Shown here: positions 49,966 through 62,040 of the stretch, piece by piece
How positions within the stretch are numbered: the first letter of the stretch is position 1
How the letters are laid out: each line of letters begins with the position of its first letter
Origin: Ancylostoma caninum
Taxonomy: Eukaryota; Nematoda; Chromadorea; Rhabditida; Ancylostomatidae
Assembly (NCBI GenBank): GCA_037903475.1
Contig: JBAJFG010000479.1
Span: 1,970,501 to 2,034,500 of the forward strand
Reading direction: 5' to 3'
Length of the DNA stretch: 64,000 nt
Program-made: the position numbers and the translations under genes
Notes under the pieces: generated by a model
The model's input: the letters and a program-made list of their open reading frames with translations, nothing else
Database searches by the model: none
Told to the model about the DNA's origin: nothing

Positions 49966-51180
49966 GAAATATTCAGACTAGTTCGAAAGTCCAATTACCC
50001 AAAAGCTGGAAAGCCGAAAAAGTCCGGATTTTGGTCATTTGAAAAACGCAGGTGAAAAATTGGATGAATTCATGGTTTGGTTATTCAAAAAAAAGAATAT
50101 TCTCAAGTATTATGCTAACTAGCCTATGTAAATACATATGTGATAGTCCTCTTAGTCTAGTTTTTGAACCACATCGGTCCTGATCGATAAGCTGTCTAGC
50201 CAACTTCGTTCTGTAAGCTTACATCTAATTTGTTTTGAAAAAAACACTATCCCTATCCCCATATACGGACTTGTTCAGCTCCAGGCCTACCTGCATGTAT
50301 TGCACGCAAGCGAACAAAGGGTCAGCTCTAAAGAATTAATTTTTGATGATTAAGTGAAAATTTCAATGATCCTTCACCTGGTAGAAGCCTAGACCTCCTG
50401 AGTTTCCTGCAGTGCTACAGAGATAAATCTCGACTGCTTTTTGTACGGTTGTAATCCACAATGGCGGTCGTTCGTAACATCGCATTAGCCCTGGCACTTT
50501 TAGCCATTTCTTTTGCTCTGCTTTTTCCGACACTTGACGGGTTTTTTCATTCTTTCCGTTGAGTGCTTTGTTGTGAGCAATAGCGTGTCAATTGCAGATA
50601 AACTAGTAAATAAACAATCAGTAAAGAGCAGAAAATTCCCCATGGGGCAAATCGGAGTGGTGGAGTAAAGTCACTGGGGAGCGCGTGAACCGCTAACATT
50701 TCAGTCTAAAAGTTTGTATCCAACTCACATTTCAACATGTATAGATTTATTTATATCTACCCTCTGGCCTCAGCACATTTTCGTCTTCTTTTTCCGATCA
50801 AATAAGATTTTTCAATTTGTGTAATTGCACAGCAAGACATTAATTCAGCAAATGGTTTTTGTTGTTGTTTCACATCTGCCGCCAAAATTAAGAGTGCTTG
50901 GGGGGTTTTTTCGAAATTAAACATGAGACTCCATGAGCCCTCTGCTTGCATCTTAGGTAGGCCCGGGTGGTCCGCACCGCAAGATAAGAGGTACAATACC
51001 AACGGTGTCGCTTGATGAAACTGCGCGATGTCTGCGATTTCGCGTTTTTTTTTCGTCGTTTCTCCGTAACTTCCTTCAGTCTCAACCATTTTCAAAATGG
51101 AGCAGACATTCGGAATCAGGATGACCTTGTCTATAAGATAGCATGCCCGAAATTCAAAAATTCTGAAACTTTTGATCATC
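49966..51180. other. Intergenic, no supported gene
   Basis: A 141-codon minus-strand frame (50757-51182) and an overlapping plus frame are open but match no family and have no clear splice or start context. Nothing else recognised. Confidence 0.4.
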
Positions 51181-51194
51181 ATCTAGCAAAATCA

Positions 51195-51256
51195 CCTAAG
51201 GATACAGTTAAGAGAGACTCGCTGCATCGCGTCTCTCCTAACTGTATCCTCAGGTA
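51195..51256. repeat. Perfect-looking 25-bp stem hairpin
   Basis: ACCTAAGGATACAGTTAAGA at 51195 is answered by its near-complement ending at about 51254 (GTCTCTCCTAACTGTATCCT), with a loop of about 12 bases. Two mismatches in 25 by eye, and weaker complementarity continues outward. It could be a short foldback element or a structured RNA precursor; no evidence decides. Confidence 0.6.
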
Positions 51257-52459
51257 TTTTTCTGAAAACGGACCCCGCTATTTCCTCATTTTTGTGAAGA
51301 AGTTGTTACACTGCACTAAAAATCCATTTTTACAGCTCAGAAAGTGTTTAGAAGAAGAATGGTACCTCATACGACCATCGTAGGATTTCCTAAGAACTTG
51401 AATTCAAATTTCGTCGAGTTCAACCATTATTTTCACATTTTGAACTTTCTGAAGACAACAAGATTCGTGAAGTCCTCGAAAATTAATCAGAAATCAGAAT
51501 TAAAGTAAATATGCGCGGCAGCCAAACGTATATCCTGCGTCTGTCCTGCGTCAGAGATGCGTCAGGACTGCTACTAGGACTATCCTTCATAATATAGACG
51601 CATGCGCATGCACACTTGTATCTGATATAATATGCTCTTGTGAACTTTTAGACTCATTCCAAATACCAACTTGTTTTTCACACAATGGTTTCCAGCATCC
51701 CAGGATCTGCGGTCCCCTCGTGTTTGCAGAAAATGTCCCATCTACGGATTCGTATCGTATCGTACGAAACGTTCCCATGTTAGCTATTCATGTCCTTTGT
51801 TTATCGCGCTCTGATTGCGAGACCTTCTTGTCGTGGCGCTGCCCTTGTACCAGCCAAGAGCAGCGCGTCCCTTCGTAATCTATTCAATCTGTCCCGCACT
51901 ACACCTGCTTTAAATTTACATATGATCGCTGTTACATCACGTCGCAGCACGCAACGCGCAAAGGAAATGAAACGCTCGCTGACATTACGATTTGACATCG
52001 CTGTCGTCGTCGCCCCGGTCCTGGAGACGCGCCAGCGCTCGTCACCAGCGCCGGCGCCGGCTGTAACATACTTTACGCTTCGAGATGTGCAAGCTGCACC
52101 AACATGTCAGTACTTGTTACACAGCAGTTGTATTTCACTGCGTTACACTTGGTCACTCATTTTTATTCCACAGCCCACGTCGGTTAGTCGTTTTTGTGCT
52201 TTTCTGCATTTTTCGATGACTCTCGCTGTTGTTGTTATATGCCTCTGATTTGCCGCTGCATTCGTTTGCCAGATTTCTGGAACATTTTCTTCGCTCAGAG
52301 TGAAATTTGGTTCAAACACTGAAGTTGAAGCCTAGTGCCACTTCCCGAGTGGGCGGAGCTTATCCTTGTCCCAATCTGCCTAAAACCTTTGATGCTCCAC
52401 ATTCTCCAAAATCTTAAGATAGTCTAGTTATGAGATGAATTGATTGATGACGACAATTA
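51257..52459. other. Intergenic; GC-rich patch with one long open frame
   Basis: A 152-codon plus frame from an ATG at 51790 ends at 52248 and covers a GC-rich patch (GCGCCGGCGCCGGC near 52050). No domain is recognisable and serine/arginine content is high, so it may be promoter or UTR-type sequence rather than protein. Confidence 0.35.
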
Positions 52460-52746
52460 TTAGGTAGGTGCAAAAATAATGCGTACTCAAGCGTACTCAA
52501 ACCTTCACTTCTAAACCCTATAACTCACTCCAGAACCAAGCACTTCTGTTTTGTCATCTTTCGTTCCGAAATCAAAAATTCACCAAAGGTGTGGATTTCG
52601 TTCAAAATAGGTGGGGCGACTGAAAAGATCATGAAATACACTATACAAGCATATATAAATTGTCACACAAGTCATAGGAGGGACCGGAAATTTTCTGCAC
52701 TGAAAATCATGCAAGAAAAACGCGCATTGTTTTTTAACTAACCTAA
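52460..52746. mobile_element. Mariner-derived MITE (287 bp)
   Basis: Left end TTAGGTAGGTGCAAAAATAA, right end the complement of TTAGGTTAGTTAAAAAACAA, with TA on both sides (52458-52459, 52747-52748). The left end resembles the widespread mariner terminus TTAGGTTGGTGCAAAAGTAA (as in human MADE1/Hsmar), so a mariner with that terminus probably moved it. Non-coding. Confidence 0.78.
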
Positions 52747-53302
52747 TATATCAAGATGAAACACTCTCTATTGAAGGACTCGAGATAAATATTTTTGTGT
52801 TTTCATACGGAGACATCAATCGTACACAGACGAAGGATGAGGAGGGGTAAAGAGGGGGGGGGGGGGAGAAGAGAAAACAATGGGTGAGCTATCACTCAGA
52901 GTGGGCGGATTTTCAAAAATGAAATTATTGAAAAACCAGTATTTGTCAACTATTCTGTGTAGTAATTTCAAAAATCACATGATTCATTTTTATCGGACGG
53001 ACTCCGCCGCGTCTGACTCCTGTTTCTTACCTGTGTTCGTTGAGAAAGTTCTTATTTTTTCTTTCATATTCACTAACATTTTATTAGATTTGGATAGGGA
53101 CTGGATATTGCTGAAAACCTATCAATTTAAAGGCATTGGCAGTTGGATTGAGTGAAGTAGGTTCTGTAACCAAACAGTGAAATACTCAGAATCATTAAAA
53201 AAAAGTCAGAAAGCGTTCTTCATGAGTAGTACAATTCGCAACTATGAGGAAATATCAAGGGCCGCATGATGACTCGCTGGATTTCGTGTGTGCAGTCGCG
53301 TA
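52747..53302. other. Intergenic, no gene seen
   Basis: Contains a 13-base G tract (52854-52866). A 91-codon frame over 52880-53155 has no recognisable domain. Confidence 0.4.
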
Positions 53303-53572
53303 CACTAGGCATCAATGACGGTGGCCCATCCGCGGCCTGGAGAAGAACGCCCACGTCAAGAACCGCATCGCGTGCGCCATAACCGATGTCTTCTGTTGCT
53401 GTAATGCTATTTCTAGCATCTTTTCTTCCCATTTTGAGGATTTTCGACCGAATCGGGAGGAAAAGCGCTTAGGAATAGCATTCTGGTGGCAGGTGACACC
53501 GGTCCCGGTGCGCGCGGCGCGGTTGCGCGGCGTCCTTCTCCGCGGACGGGCCACCGTCATTGACGTCCACTG
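53303..53572. mobile_element. Tc1/mariner-type foldback MITE (270 bp)
   Basis: Both arms carry TCAATGACGGTGGCCC followed by TCCGCGG (left about 53312-53334; right in complement about 53542-53564). Ends are CACTAGGC and CCACTG with TA on either side (53301-53302, 53573-53574). The GC-rich interior produces chance arginine-rich frames. Confidence 0.75.
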
Positions 53573-56000
53573 TACGTTCCAATTGAACAAATCAATCAGT
53601 AGTAGTACTATTGGTCGCTAATCCATGCTTTACCAGAATAACAATGAGTTAGTATTCTTTGAAGTACTAAATATGTATATGCGTATGTTCCAATTTAAAC
53701 GTTGCGTCCGTTCGGAGACCACTCGTAGGAGAATATTCATGAGTAGTTGACAACGAACGCAAGAACGTCTATCCTGAATGCGTCCGCCCGTTCGATGTTG
53801 TCTTTTCGGGTGGGACTCTCTACCTAACACACAATCGTAGCCAAAAAAGGGGATTTCCGAGAGAGAAGGGGATTCACTTTGAAAAGCGTGGCCAACCTAT
53901 CTCGGAGTCGTTTCTGACCAAAAGGAAAGAGTCCACGAGTTGGTGATTGCAACGGTGTGCAATCTCCCATACAACAGCGCCGAGGAAGCAGCTTACGAGC
54001 CTCAATACCTGGGGAGCTTGTGGGTGGAGTCGGGGCGAAATCAAGGTGGAGTAACGAGGTTACTGAATAATGCACGCCCGGGGGCGCATCTTTTGAGGAA
54101 TTTGGTGGAGAGTCCAATACTATCCACTACTCAACAAGCTAGAAGGTGCGCTCTATATCTGACTAGAAGCTGGTGCATTGTATGAGTGTCAAGTGTTGGC
54201 CACGCCCACAAGCTCCCCAAAAGTTGGGGTTCGAAAACGGGTTCATTAGCAGTATTGTACAAAATCACGTGCACCATTGTGATCACTAGCTCTTGCTCGT
54301 TCTTTTCATGTGATAATCTTGAAAATGATCCTGAGATGGTTCGGTGTCTTTGAACTTGTGCATGAACCCTCTAATTCGCAAAAGGCGTGCGGGACGAAGG
54401 ATCCACGGTTTGAACTAGTGAAGAATGCTTCAGTCGAGGCAATGGCGAATATAAAAGTTGAATAGCAAATAAAATAGTACTGGTTGGGATTGTTAGAACA
54501 AATTTGTTTTAAAATTCGAAATAGGAAAATGCAAGATCGTAGAAGAAGCTGTAACATTGACCTAGGAAGTAGCTACCTGATGACTGCAGTTACCTTCACA
54601 GAAATCAACAAGTAGTGGTGTACCCTAACCAGAAGTTTGGATCACTTCCTAAAATCAATCGCGACGATTTATAGGTCAAGAAAAGGTGGTCCATGACCGT
54701 ATCGCTCCCCAGTGACGCTGCGCTTACACCTTTGTTTATTTATATGTATGTATGCGCGGCTACGAACATAAGGGTGCACTCTGTGGATCGCGGCGATATT
54801 TTGTATAAACACTCGGCGATTCATGTATGGACGCTGCATGTTGTTTGTTCAGATTGTTTCACGCAATGCAACAATGTAATTGAGTTCTCGCGAGCCTTAT
54901 GAGGCTACTCTACGCCTCATCGCGCATTCTCGTATAAATTGAACCTCGTTCTCTCATAGCATTTCTTACTCGCCTTTTATGTTATGATCTACAGGCTCGT
55001 AGTGATTTGGTATTTCTATTATCGTTACAATGGATATAATTTGTGAAGGCACTATCCGCTTATTTCTTCACTTCTGAGATGGTCCCTGTATGTCCTGGAT
55101 TCTTCTACATCTAGATTCTGGATCTGGATCGCTATAGTTATATCGCTCGATTTTCAATCTTAGTATTAGGTATGAATTCCGAATTCTTCTCCCATTGTGA
55201 CAAGACATCAAATCCAAAGATTTCGTATGTGCAGCAGCTACTGCGAGCAAGATTTTTGCACAGTTTTTAGCGACTAGCGGAATTCCACTTTATTTCTATC
55301 GGCTCCGTCACCGCCGAGGCGTAGCTGAAGACTATCCAGGGGTTCTGACTTGGCCCCTATTCATAATCCATGCGCATATCTTAGGACGGATGCAGCTTTG
55401 TAGTGAAGATTAGGCTAAAATGGACGGACGCTGCTGAGTAGACTTTTGTGTTTGCTGACGTGATCCATTCTTACTGGTCCATGCGGGGGTACGGTGTAAA
55501 ATCCAAAATGAAGCAAAGAAAGACGGTCCTCATTTCGGTTGGTGAACAACAGGGACGGTACATTGTTTATTCTTTTTCCTGCTGGAGTACTCACTGATAG
55601 GCCTCGGTTTCACGCACATTCGATGTATCCCTTTTTTGTTCGCGTAACTTCTCCATCCTATGGCAAAGCTACGACCTTCCCGGGGCCGTTCATACGTGCC
55701 AGGAACTCGACCTTCGTTTTTTTTGTGGAACTCTGGGGAAGTGTTACCTCGAGAAATCGAACCCAAAAGCAACTCGTAGGGTAGAAAAGCCCGCAAGTGC
55801 TGTGCTCGTCGTTTTTGTTTGTACTCACTCAGAACTGGAAGTCATAAAACGTGGCCGCCACGTACATGTGTGAGCACGCGGCTGGTTTTTTTGTATATTT
55901 GTTCGCGACGAACCTGCGTAGCATATCCCGGGATGAATTCCTTACTAGAAGTGAGTAAACATTGGGATGCTTATATCTAAGCGCCGCACTACGCTGTTAA
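53573..56000. other. Gene-poor stretch with a weak inverted repeat
   Basis: GGGGAGCTTGTGGGTGGAGT (54012) has its complement near 54203-54222 (GGCCACGCCCACAAGCTCCC), suggesting a foldback element of about 54000-54235. Nothing else recognised. The frames at 54693-54902 and 55530-55796 are unassigned. Confidence 0.4.
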
Positions 56001-56416
56001 AGGCAGAGGTCCACCTCATTTTTGTGGTTGAGCTGGTGGCAGATTCTGCATCTCTTCGACATGCTGATTCCAACGGTATACATGAATTGTCTCAGAACGG
56101 TCTTTAAACCCGTCTTCCGGTAAGGAGTCTGTAACAGTTTGCTAACCCGAGTTGACGTGTGAAGCCGTTGATCTTATCGATTGAACACGCCAAGACTCGT
56201 TGGCCACGACGGCAGCCGTGGCAGCCAGCCAGCACAGCGATAGAAATTTGGAGCGATCCGCCTCCGGGCTCCAAAAATGTAGCCAGTTCGACCCTTTCAA
56301 AAATAAGGCCTTCGTCGCTTTTGAGCCTGTTGATGCACATTAGTGGGATCAACATGCCGAAAAGGTCTAGGATTTGCTGATACTTCCAACAGGCGGAATG
56401 AGGTGAGCCCCTGCCT
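56001..56416 (-). mobile_element. TTAA-flanked MITE, copy 2 (416 bp)
   Basis: Inverted copy of 42140-42546: termini AGGCAGAGGTCCACCTCAT and GAGGTGAGCCCCTGCCT, TTAA at 55997-56000 and 56417-56420. The shared interior includes TTGATCTTATCGATTGAACA and GGAGGCGGATCGCTCC (in complement). It differs from copy 1 by small indels and substitutions. Confidence 0.85.
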
Positions 56417-56633
56417 TTAAGGGAGAGAGTACTTGGGAACAATCTTGAGTATAGACAAAATTATGTAGTTCACACTTCCTGTTATAACCATATGCTGGCT
56501 TTTAGCCCGTTTATTCATTGGTATATTTTTTATGTTTATTTACTTATGTAGACTCAAGAGGTGCACAAAACAAAGAATTCCAATGAGGAGTGATTAGGGA
56601 AAGAATAAAAAATGAGTTTAAGAAAGATTTTAT

Positions 56634-56752
56634 GGGTGAGGGTCATGATGAGGCGAAAAAGGGCGGCCCATGTTTCTGTGAATGGTCCCTCCACTGAGTG
56701 ATCCAATCACAGAGAAATGAACCTCGTTTCACCTCATAATGATCCGCACTCC
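56634..56752. mobile_element. hAT-type MITE, internally deleted copy (119 bp)
   Basis: Ends GGGTGAGGGTCATGATGAGG and complement match the termini of the 15737-15948 element, with most of the interior missing. The flanks GATTTTAT and TAATTTAT are only approximately duplicated. Confidence 0.65.
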
Positions 56753-59700
56753 TAATTTATCTCTGTGTTTGACTGAATTCTTACTAATTTGACTAATTTG
56801 GGAATAGTGAAAGCGGCAAGTGGTTGCTCAAAAAGTGGAATTTTTCTCAAACCGAACAAGATCCAAGGATTAGTTGGGGATTAGTACGCAGAAGAGGTGC
56901 GTCGTATTTTTTCCGGGTAGTCACATGGGGATGGGGTTTCCTCTCTGCCCAAACTTCAGACAGTAGAAAATTGGAACGATTTTCCTATGTGAAACACTAC
57001 TGCCGGAGTCCACGAGTTTTTTCTTTTTGGGAAATTTTCAGTCATCCTTTCGTCGAAAAATGCTGGTGAGCAGTAAAACCCACGGAACTCTGCCCGGCAG
57101 CAGGTCTAATCAGTGTGCAATTAGGAGGGACCTCCCGGAACCACTCGCCATCCCTTTGTGGCTCATGATGATTCTGTTCCACAGAAGGTGAAGACACTCC
57201 CTAATGATGTCTTTGTTTACTATCTGGAATGTATGATGGGACAAGTGCTACCACGGCTCGGAAGGTTAACAAATTTTTAAGGAGCAATAGGCCCTAGAAT
57301 TTTGATGCTAGAACATTCTTAATTCAAATGTCTGATGGTTTCCGAAAAGGTGGGTATTGGAAAATTGATGAGGTCCAACAATTTGAGGTTCGAGTAGATT
57401 AAAACATTCGAATACTCAGAAATTTGAGCGTGGCGCTCTTACACTCGCCCAATGTCAAGAACTGGACATCCAGGATGCCATTTGTTGACCAGTCCATTTT
57501 GATGGGAAGCTGTTCAGTAGCCTGGTCTTTGTCTTCCAAACAATCATGAATAATGCAGTAATAGCAGTCTTATTCCCGCATCAGTGAATTAGACGTCTTG
57601 TATCCTTACAACTTTGATCTTTGGCCTTACTTGGCTCCGGGCATGCAGTGCACTCCTAGCGGTAAAAATCCTTCCTGATCATCGGCTTTGTCATAGTACG
57701 CAATCGCAGAAAAAACAGTACTGCTTCCAAAAAGACGTTAGCTGTACGAAATTAATCATAATGTCGTAGATTTCCATGTGTTATTGCGTAGTAAACCAAT
57801 ATTATTCTTGCTAAAGCTGCAATGTCCGTGATTGCGTAGTCTATTGATAAATTTGCCCGCACGGGTTGCAGAAAAATCACTAGATAAATTTCCGAGGAAT
57901 GGCAGTCAATACGTATGGCAAAAAATTAATGATTAGTTGTTCCGTACTATGTAGTTTAAACACTGATAATTCTAGGAAATACTGACAATTTTGGCACTCT
58001 TGACATTTCCTTTCGACACCTACTGACATCTGTTGACATCTGATGGCAGTTGCTGACGGATTTCTGACAGCTGCCTTCCTTTTAGAGGCATTGCTGACAA
58101 GGCAGGGCACAAATTTCATGTTTTTATATGTTATGAGGTGACCTTCGTCCTTCTCACCAATTTTAGCTCAGGTAGGGTTAAGGTTACTAGGTTATAGCTT
58201 CTTTAAGTGATACCCTCAGACGTGTATGGCCCAATTTTAAGCTCCAACTTTGATGAAATCAGCGAATTTTGAGATCTTTGACGGGAATTGTCGCAGAGTT
58301 CTGCCCTCTCGTTGAAAAGTTAATATAATTTTAATTACATCTATGGCTATAGCCTGGATATAATTAAAATTAAATCTTCGGTGTAGTTTCCTTCGAATAA
58401 TCGAGCATTCGTATTCTTGGAATCGAATAAAAACCGAATGAGTCAATTAATCCAACTATAAATTCAGAACCTGATGCGAAAAACTCGAATGTTGAGTAAA
58501 GAGGAAGCTCTATATTTCTTGTTAGCGCTCCTTAAGGTCATACTCCTTTCTCTTTGACGAAAATGCAATATTTCAATTGTTCGAAATTGAATGTTCGAAT
58601 ATGAATATAGATAATTTATTCCTCGTTACTGAATGTGAGCATTCGTACAAAGGAGATCTCTCTTCGGAGACAACTTAAGATTTTCGACTTTCTGAACAAT
58701 CATAAATAGTCAGCTGAATGCCAATAAAACTTCAAGTTTACTGTGTTCAAAACTCTGTCTCTGTAATCTATTCTATAGTTTTCAGTTCCTATGTACCTAG
58801 AAAATTACAAAGGGTACACACGGGTTCATTTCATTCCTCATCATCGCCTGGATGTCCAATCTTCTCACCATAAGATTCATATTTCTTCAATAAAGTGGCG
58901 AGTGTGGCCGAGCTAGCTGATACTGCCTTCTTGTGGAAATGAAGGGCCATTTTTATTTTTACCTAGGAATTTTCCTGGAATGGTCCGTTTTTGAACCGTA
59001 TGATACCAAAACTCGGTTGTTTTGGAAGCCTTCAGTAGAAAGTTTCTACTGGTGTGCTGTTTTGGAGCAAGTATTTAGGGCTACTGAGTCCCAAGTTTAG
59101 GCTTGGCTAACCTTTCGTGCAGTTGCTTTGAAGCAAGGCACTTGATCGGCTTGATTACGCATTTTGCACCCCCTCCCCCACCCCGAGAATCCAAGCGTTC
59201 GCTATCTGTGACTTTTAGTGTTGCATTCGTCGCCGCTGCAAAGACAAGGCCGATACAGCACAGAGATAAGAAAGTAAACAGTAACTGTTAAGATGGTCTT
59301 GACGTTAACGTGAGCAAAACCCAACAACAAATAGGAGACCTCTCGAGGTCGTTTTATGTTTTGTTTACTGAGCTTTTTCCATTTTCTACATCTCTCTAGG
59401 GGCTGCGTGACGTTTTTTCCCTTGACTACATGTTACTTGGTAACCCACCGCGATTCCCACTCACGTACGTAGTGTAAGGCTTCCAGACGTTCTTAGAGAT
59501 TAGTGATCCTCAAAACAGAGACAAAGATCCTAGGAATGCCTAAAAGTGCTTGGGTCAGTGATCATCTGAGCATAATCCTCATGAGTTGGGTAAATGATCC
59601 TCGCGATGTCTATGGAGGCGACAGCAACAGCTGAGGATTCATGGAGGCTCAAGAATGGCGTTGTTTTGAGGATCTTTGGTTTTGGGTGTCCAAACAGCGG

Positions 59701-60187
59701 CGTTGCTGTCCATTCAAACATTAAGTTATGCAGAAATTCTCCATTCTATTCCGAAGGCACCATTTAATAAAGGTTTAAACGGTTGTAAAATCCAAAAACA
59801 GGACAACTGTTTCTGAAATAGTGGGCAGCTCCAGGAATACCAGCGGCTCTTCCGTTTTGCTAGCGGCACTAGAATGATTGCGAAAAAGCTGACCCGCTTG
59901 ACAGAGCGGTGTAACTTTTAACGATGTTCGTTTGTTTGCTCGTAAATGGCTGCATGAAACGGTCACAGTGATGTTATTGTTAAGCACCTTGTGCTCGTTT
60001 AATATTTTGAATAATGGTTCAGTTACCAAGTGGTGGAGGCGTTTTTCAAGAAGAAGAAATTTAGCTATGAAATCTTTCTTTAAATCGAGTTGAAATCAGT
60101 ATTGGAGAGTCGCTGCGAAGATACGTAGGTTCCACTGGTGGATAATGGGGTGCAGGGATAATGAACTTGAGAAAATAGTTTTATCAT
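56753..60187. other. Gene-poor stretch
   Basis: AT-rich with a local palindrome at about 58319-58377 (AATATAATTTTAATTA with its near-complement) and an imperfect GACATCTG/GACAG short-repeat run at about 57980-58080. A very weak transposase-like phrase (LYPYNFDLWPYLAPG) lies near 57600. No gene supported. Confidence 0.4.
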
Positions 60188-60352
60188 GGGGGGGGGGGTG
60201 GTCACTGTTCCATGATTTGCTCATTCAAACCACCTTCCGGCCCTCCTGTTTCAACTTACTATAGCAGCTCCTCTACGTGGTACTTGAAGACGACTCGAAA
60301 CGACAAGTGCACATTGAAGGGCGGGAAAGCCTTCTAAATCGACCAATCGTAG
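60188..60352. repeat. Probable decayed hAT-MITE copy with G tract
   Basis: Shares with the hAT MITEs the sequence of motifs TTCAAACCACCTTCCGGCCC near 60230 and GAAGGGCGGGAAAGCC near 60316, in the right order and spacing. The termini are not preserved. An 11-base G tract (60188-60198) sits at its left. Confidence 0.4.
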
Positions 60353-61300
60353 AACAGTAGGAACGCCCAGGCCTGAGACGATGCACTTCATTTAGATTTT
60401 TTGAATACTTCTACATTGAAGAACAATTTTTGTTTTCTGTAGGTGTTCCTATGTTAGGCAGGAAATCAAGTTAGTATGTAGATAGTAGTGCTGTAGGTGG
60501 AAGGAAATTACTTGGCAATTAAGTGACCACATCACTTTGAGTGATGAGGTGATGACGTCATCATCGAGTTTTGTGGTCCATGCTGCTAATGTAAATGCAC
60601 GTACATGCGGTTGCATTATATTTTTTCTCGAAGTTTTTGCGCTGTTTTGTGTTTGTAGTGAGCTCTATCGCTATTGGTGGTTGCAGGGGCAGGCCATGTG
60701 CTCACCAGCCAATCACAGCTGTTGAAGCCTTCATCGTCTACATCGATCGAGTGGCAGCGTAAGCGTATTGGCATTTGCTTACAATGAACACAGAACAAGA
60801 CTAACACCACACATTTTTCTCTTTGTTCTCTTATTTATATTTTGTTCTAATGAAATCAACGCTGCTCAAGAAAGCTGCTTTAGAATGAATATCTCCATTG
60901 AAGGCCCTGCCACACATGCATCCTCGTTTTTGCCTCGAATCTTCCGGAAAAGTTTTTCTTGCCTTCTGGAAAACATCTTCTCAAGCATCTAAGTGATGTA
61001 AAGGATTTTGAAGTTGACTATCTGTCATTTCAGAAATGGAGCGCTGGACAGGCAGTTTCAAAATACTTCCATATTCTTCCCTGAGGAGTAAAGTTCAAGG
61101 AAATATGTCATTTTGCTAGTAAAATTAATTCTGGAGGAGTTTGGATGAACACCCAGATAATTGAGAATTCTACTGTATTCCCATACGTTTCTAGAAGACG
61201 ACCTCTGAAATACGCGTGAGGCATCTATCTAATTAGTCATCCATCCAGACGACCTCCGCTCACAAAATTAGATCTGTGATTCGACGTTATTTGGTGTTGT
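60353..61300. other. No supported gene
   Basis: A frame at 60768-60992 with a hydrophobic early segment (IFLFVLLFIFCSNEINA) is unassigned. Nothing else seen. Confidence 0.35.
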
Positions 61301-61640
61301 TTTTGCCGCCTGGCGGTGGCGGTTTTGGTGGTGTGTGATCTGCGGCAGCGATTACTACGGAGTAGTTAAGTTAGTGCTCACCCTAACGATGTGTTTCACG
61401 AGTTCCGTTGACTTTGTTTGGCACAACAGCAGCGAAATATCACACCAACCAGCCGCTGCGTGTTCTACTCGTCATCCATCAGCCGCCAGCAACTGACTCC
61501 AGCCCGCGGCGGCGGCGGCGGTGTCCAGCCGCGGACGTCATTGCGGTCTCCAACCCGCTAGTGACATACTCGGTAATGCATGGATGAGTGTCGCGCGGCT
61601 TCCATCGTAGTCAACGGCGGAGTTTTTTCGCTTTGATGGC
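61301..61640. promoter_or_regulatory. GC-rich patch, possible promoter/5' UTR
   Basis: The most CpG- and GGC-rich stretch in the right third (GGCGGCGGCGGCGG near 61507, GCCGCCTGGCGG near 61308) in an otherwise AT-rich neighbourhood. It precedes several exon-like pieces on the plus strand (62041-62742). A promoter role is in ference from composition only. Confidence 0.25.
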
Positions 61641-62040
61641 TCTTTGCATAGCTAAAGTGACGGACTGGATGGAGTGAACATAGTATCGGTGTTTTTGAGC
61701 TGCTTCTGGAGGAGGAGTTGGTGTGTAGACAAGCAATGTAGACGATTTATCACCTCAAACTTGGGTAATTAAACCCCTAATAGGAAGCAAAGCAACGGGA
61801 CACATAAAATGAAAGTAAAAGGAAACAGAAAAACTGAGTTTGTGGTAGAGGCACCTACTTATATAGCGGCAACTGAAGTGTAAAGTGCGTCGGCATCCGA
61901 TAAAGAGCAAGACAGCCTCGATGTTCTCACAACAAACTCAGCTGATCAAGTCGAAATCATCATAAAGATCGTGACGTCATTGGAATCGATCTCTATACGG
62001 TGACGTTCACGGGCCTTTAATGGGATTTCTTGATTTTTCA

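Noticed and set aside
50757..51182. 141-codon minus frame
   Set aside because: No domain, no ATG context or splice support, and the opposite strand is open as well.
51790..52248. 152-codon plus frame
   Set aside because: Composition follows a GC-rich patch; no domain or splice signals. Kept only as a note in the stretch description.
57540..57680. Tc1-like transposase remnant
   Set aside because: Only one loose phrase (LWPYLAPG) recalls the family; no ends or further blocks were found.
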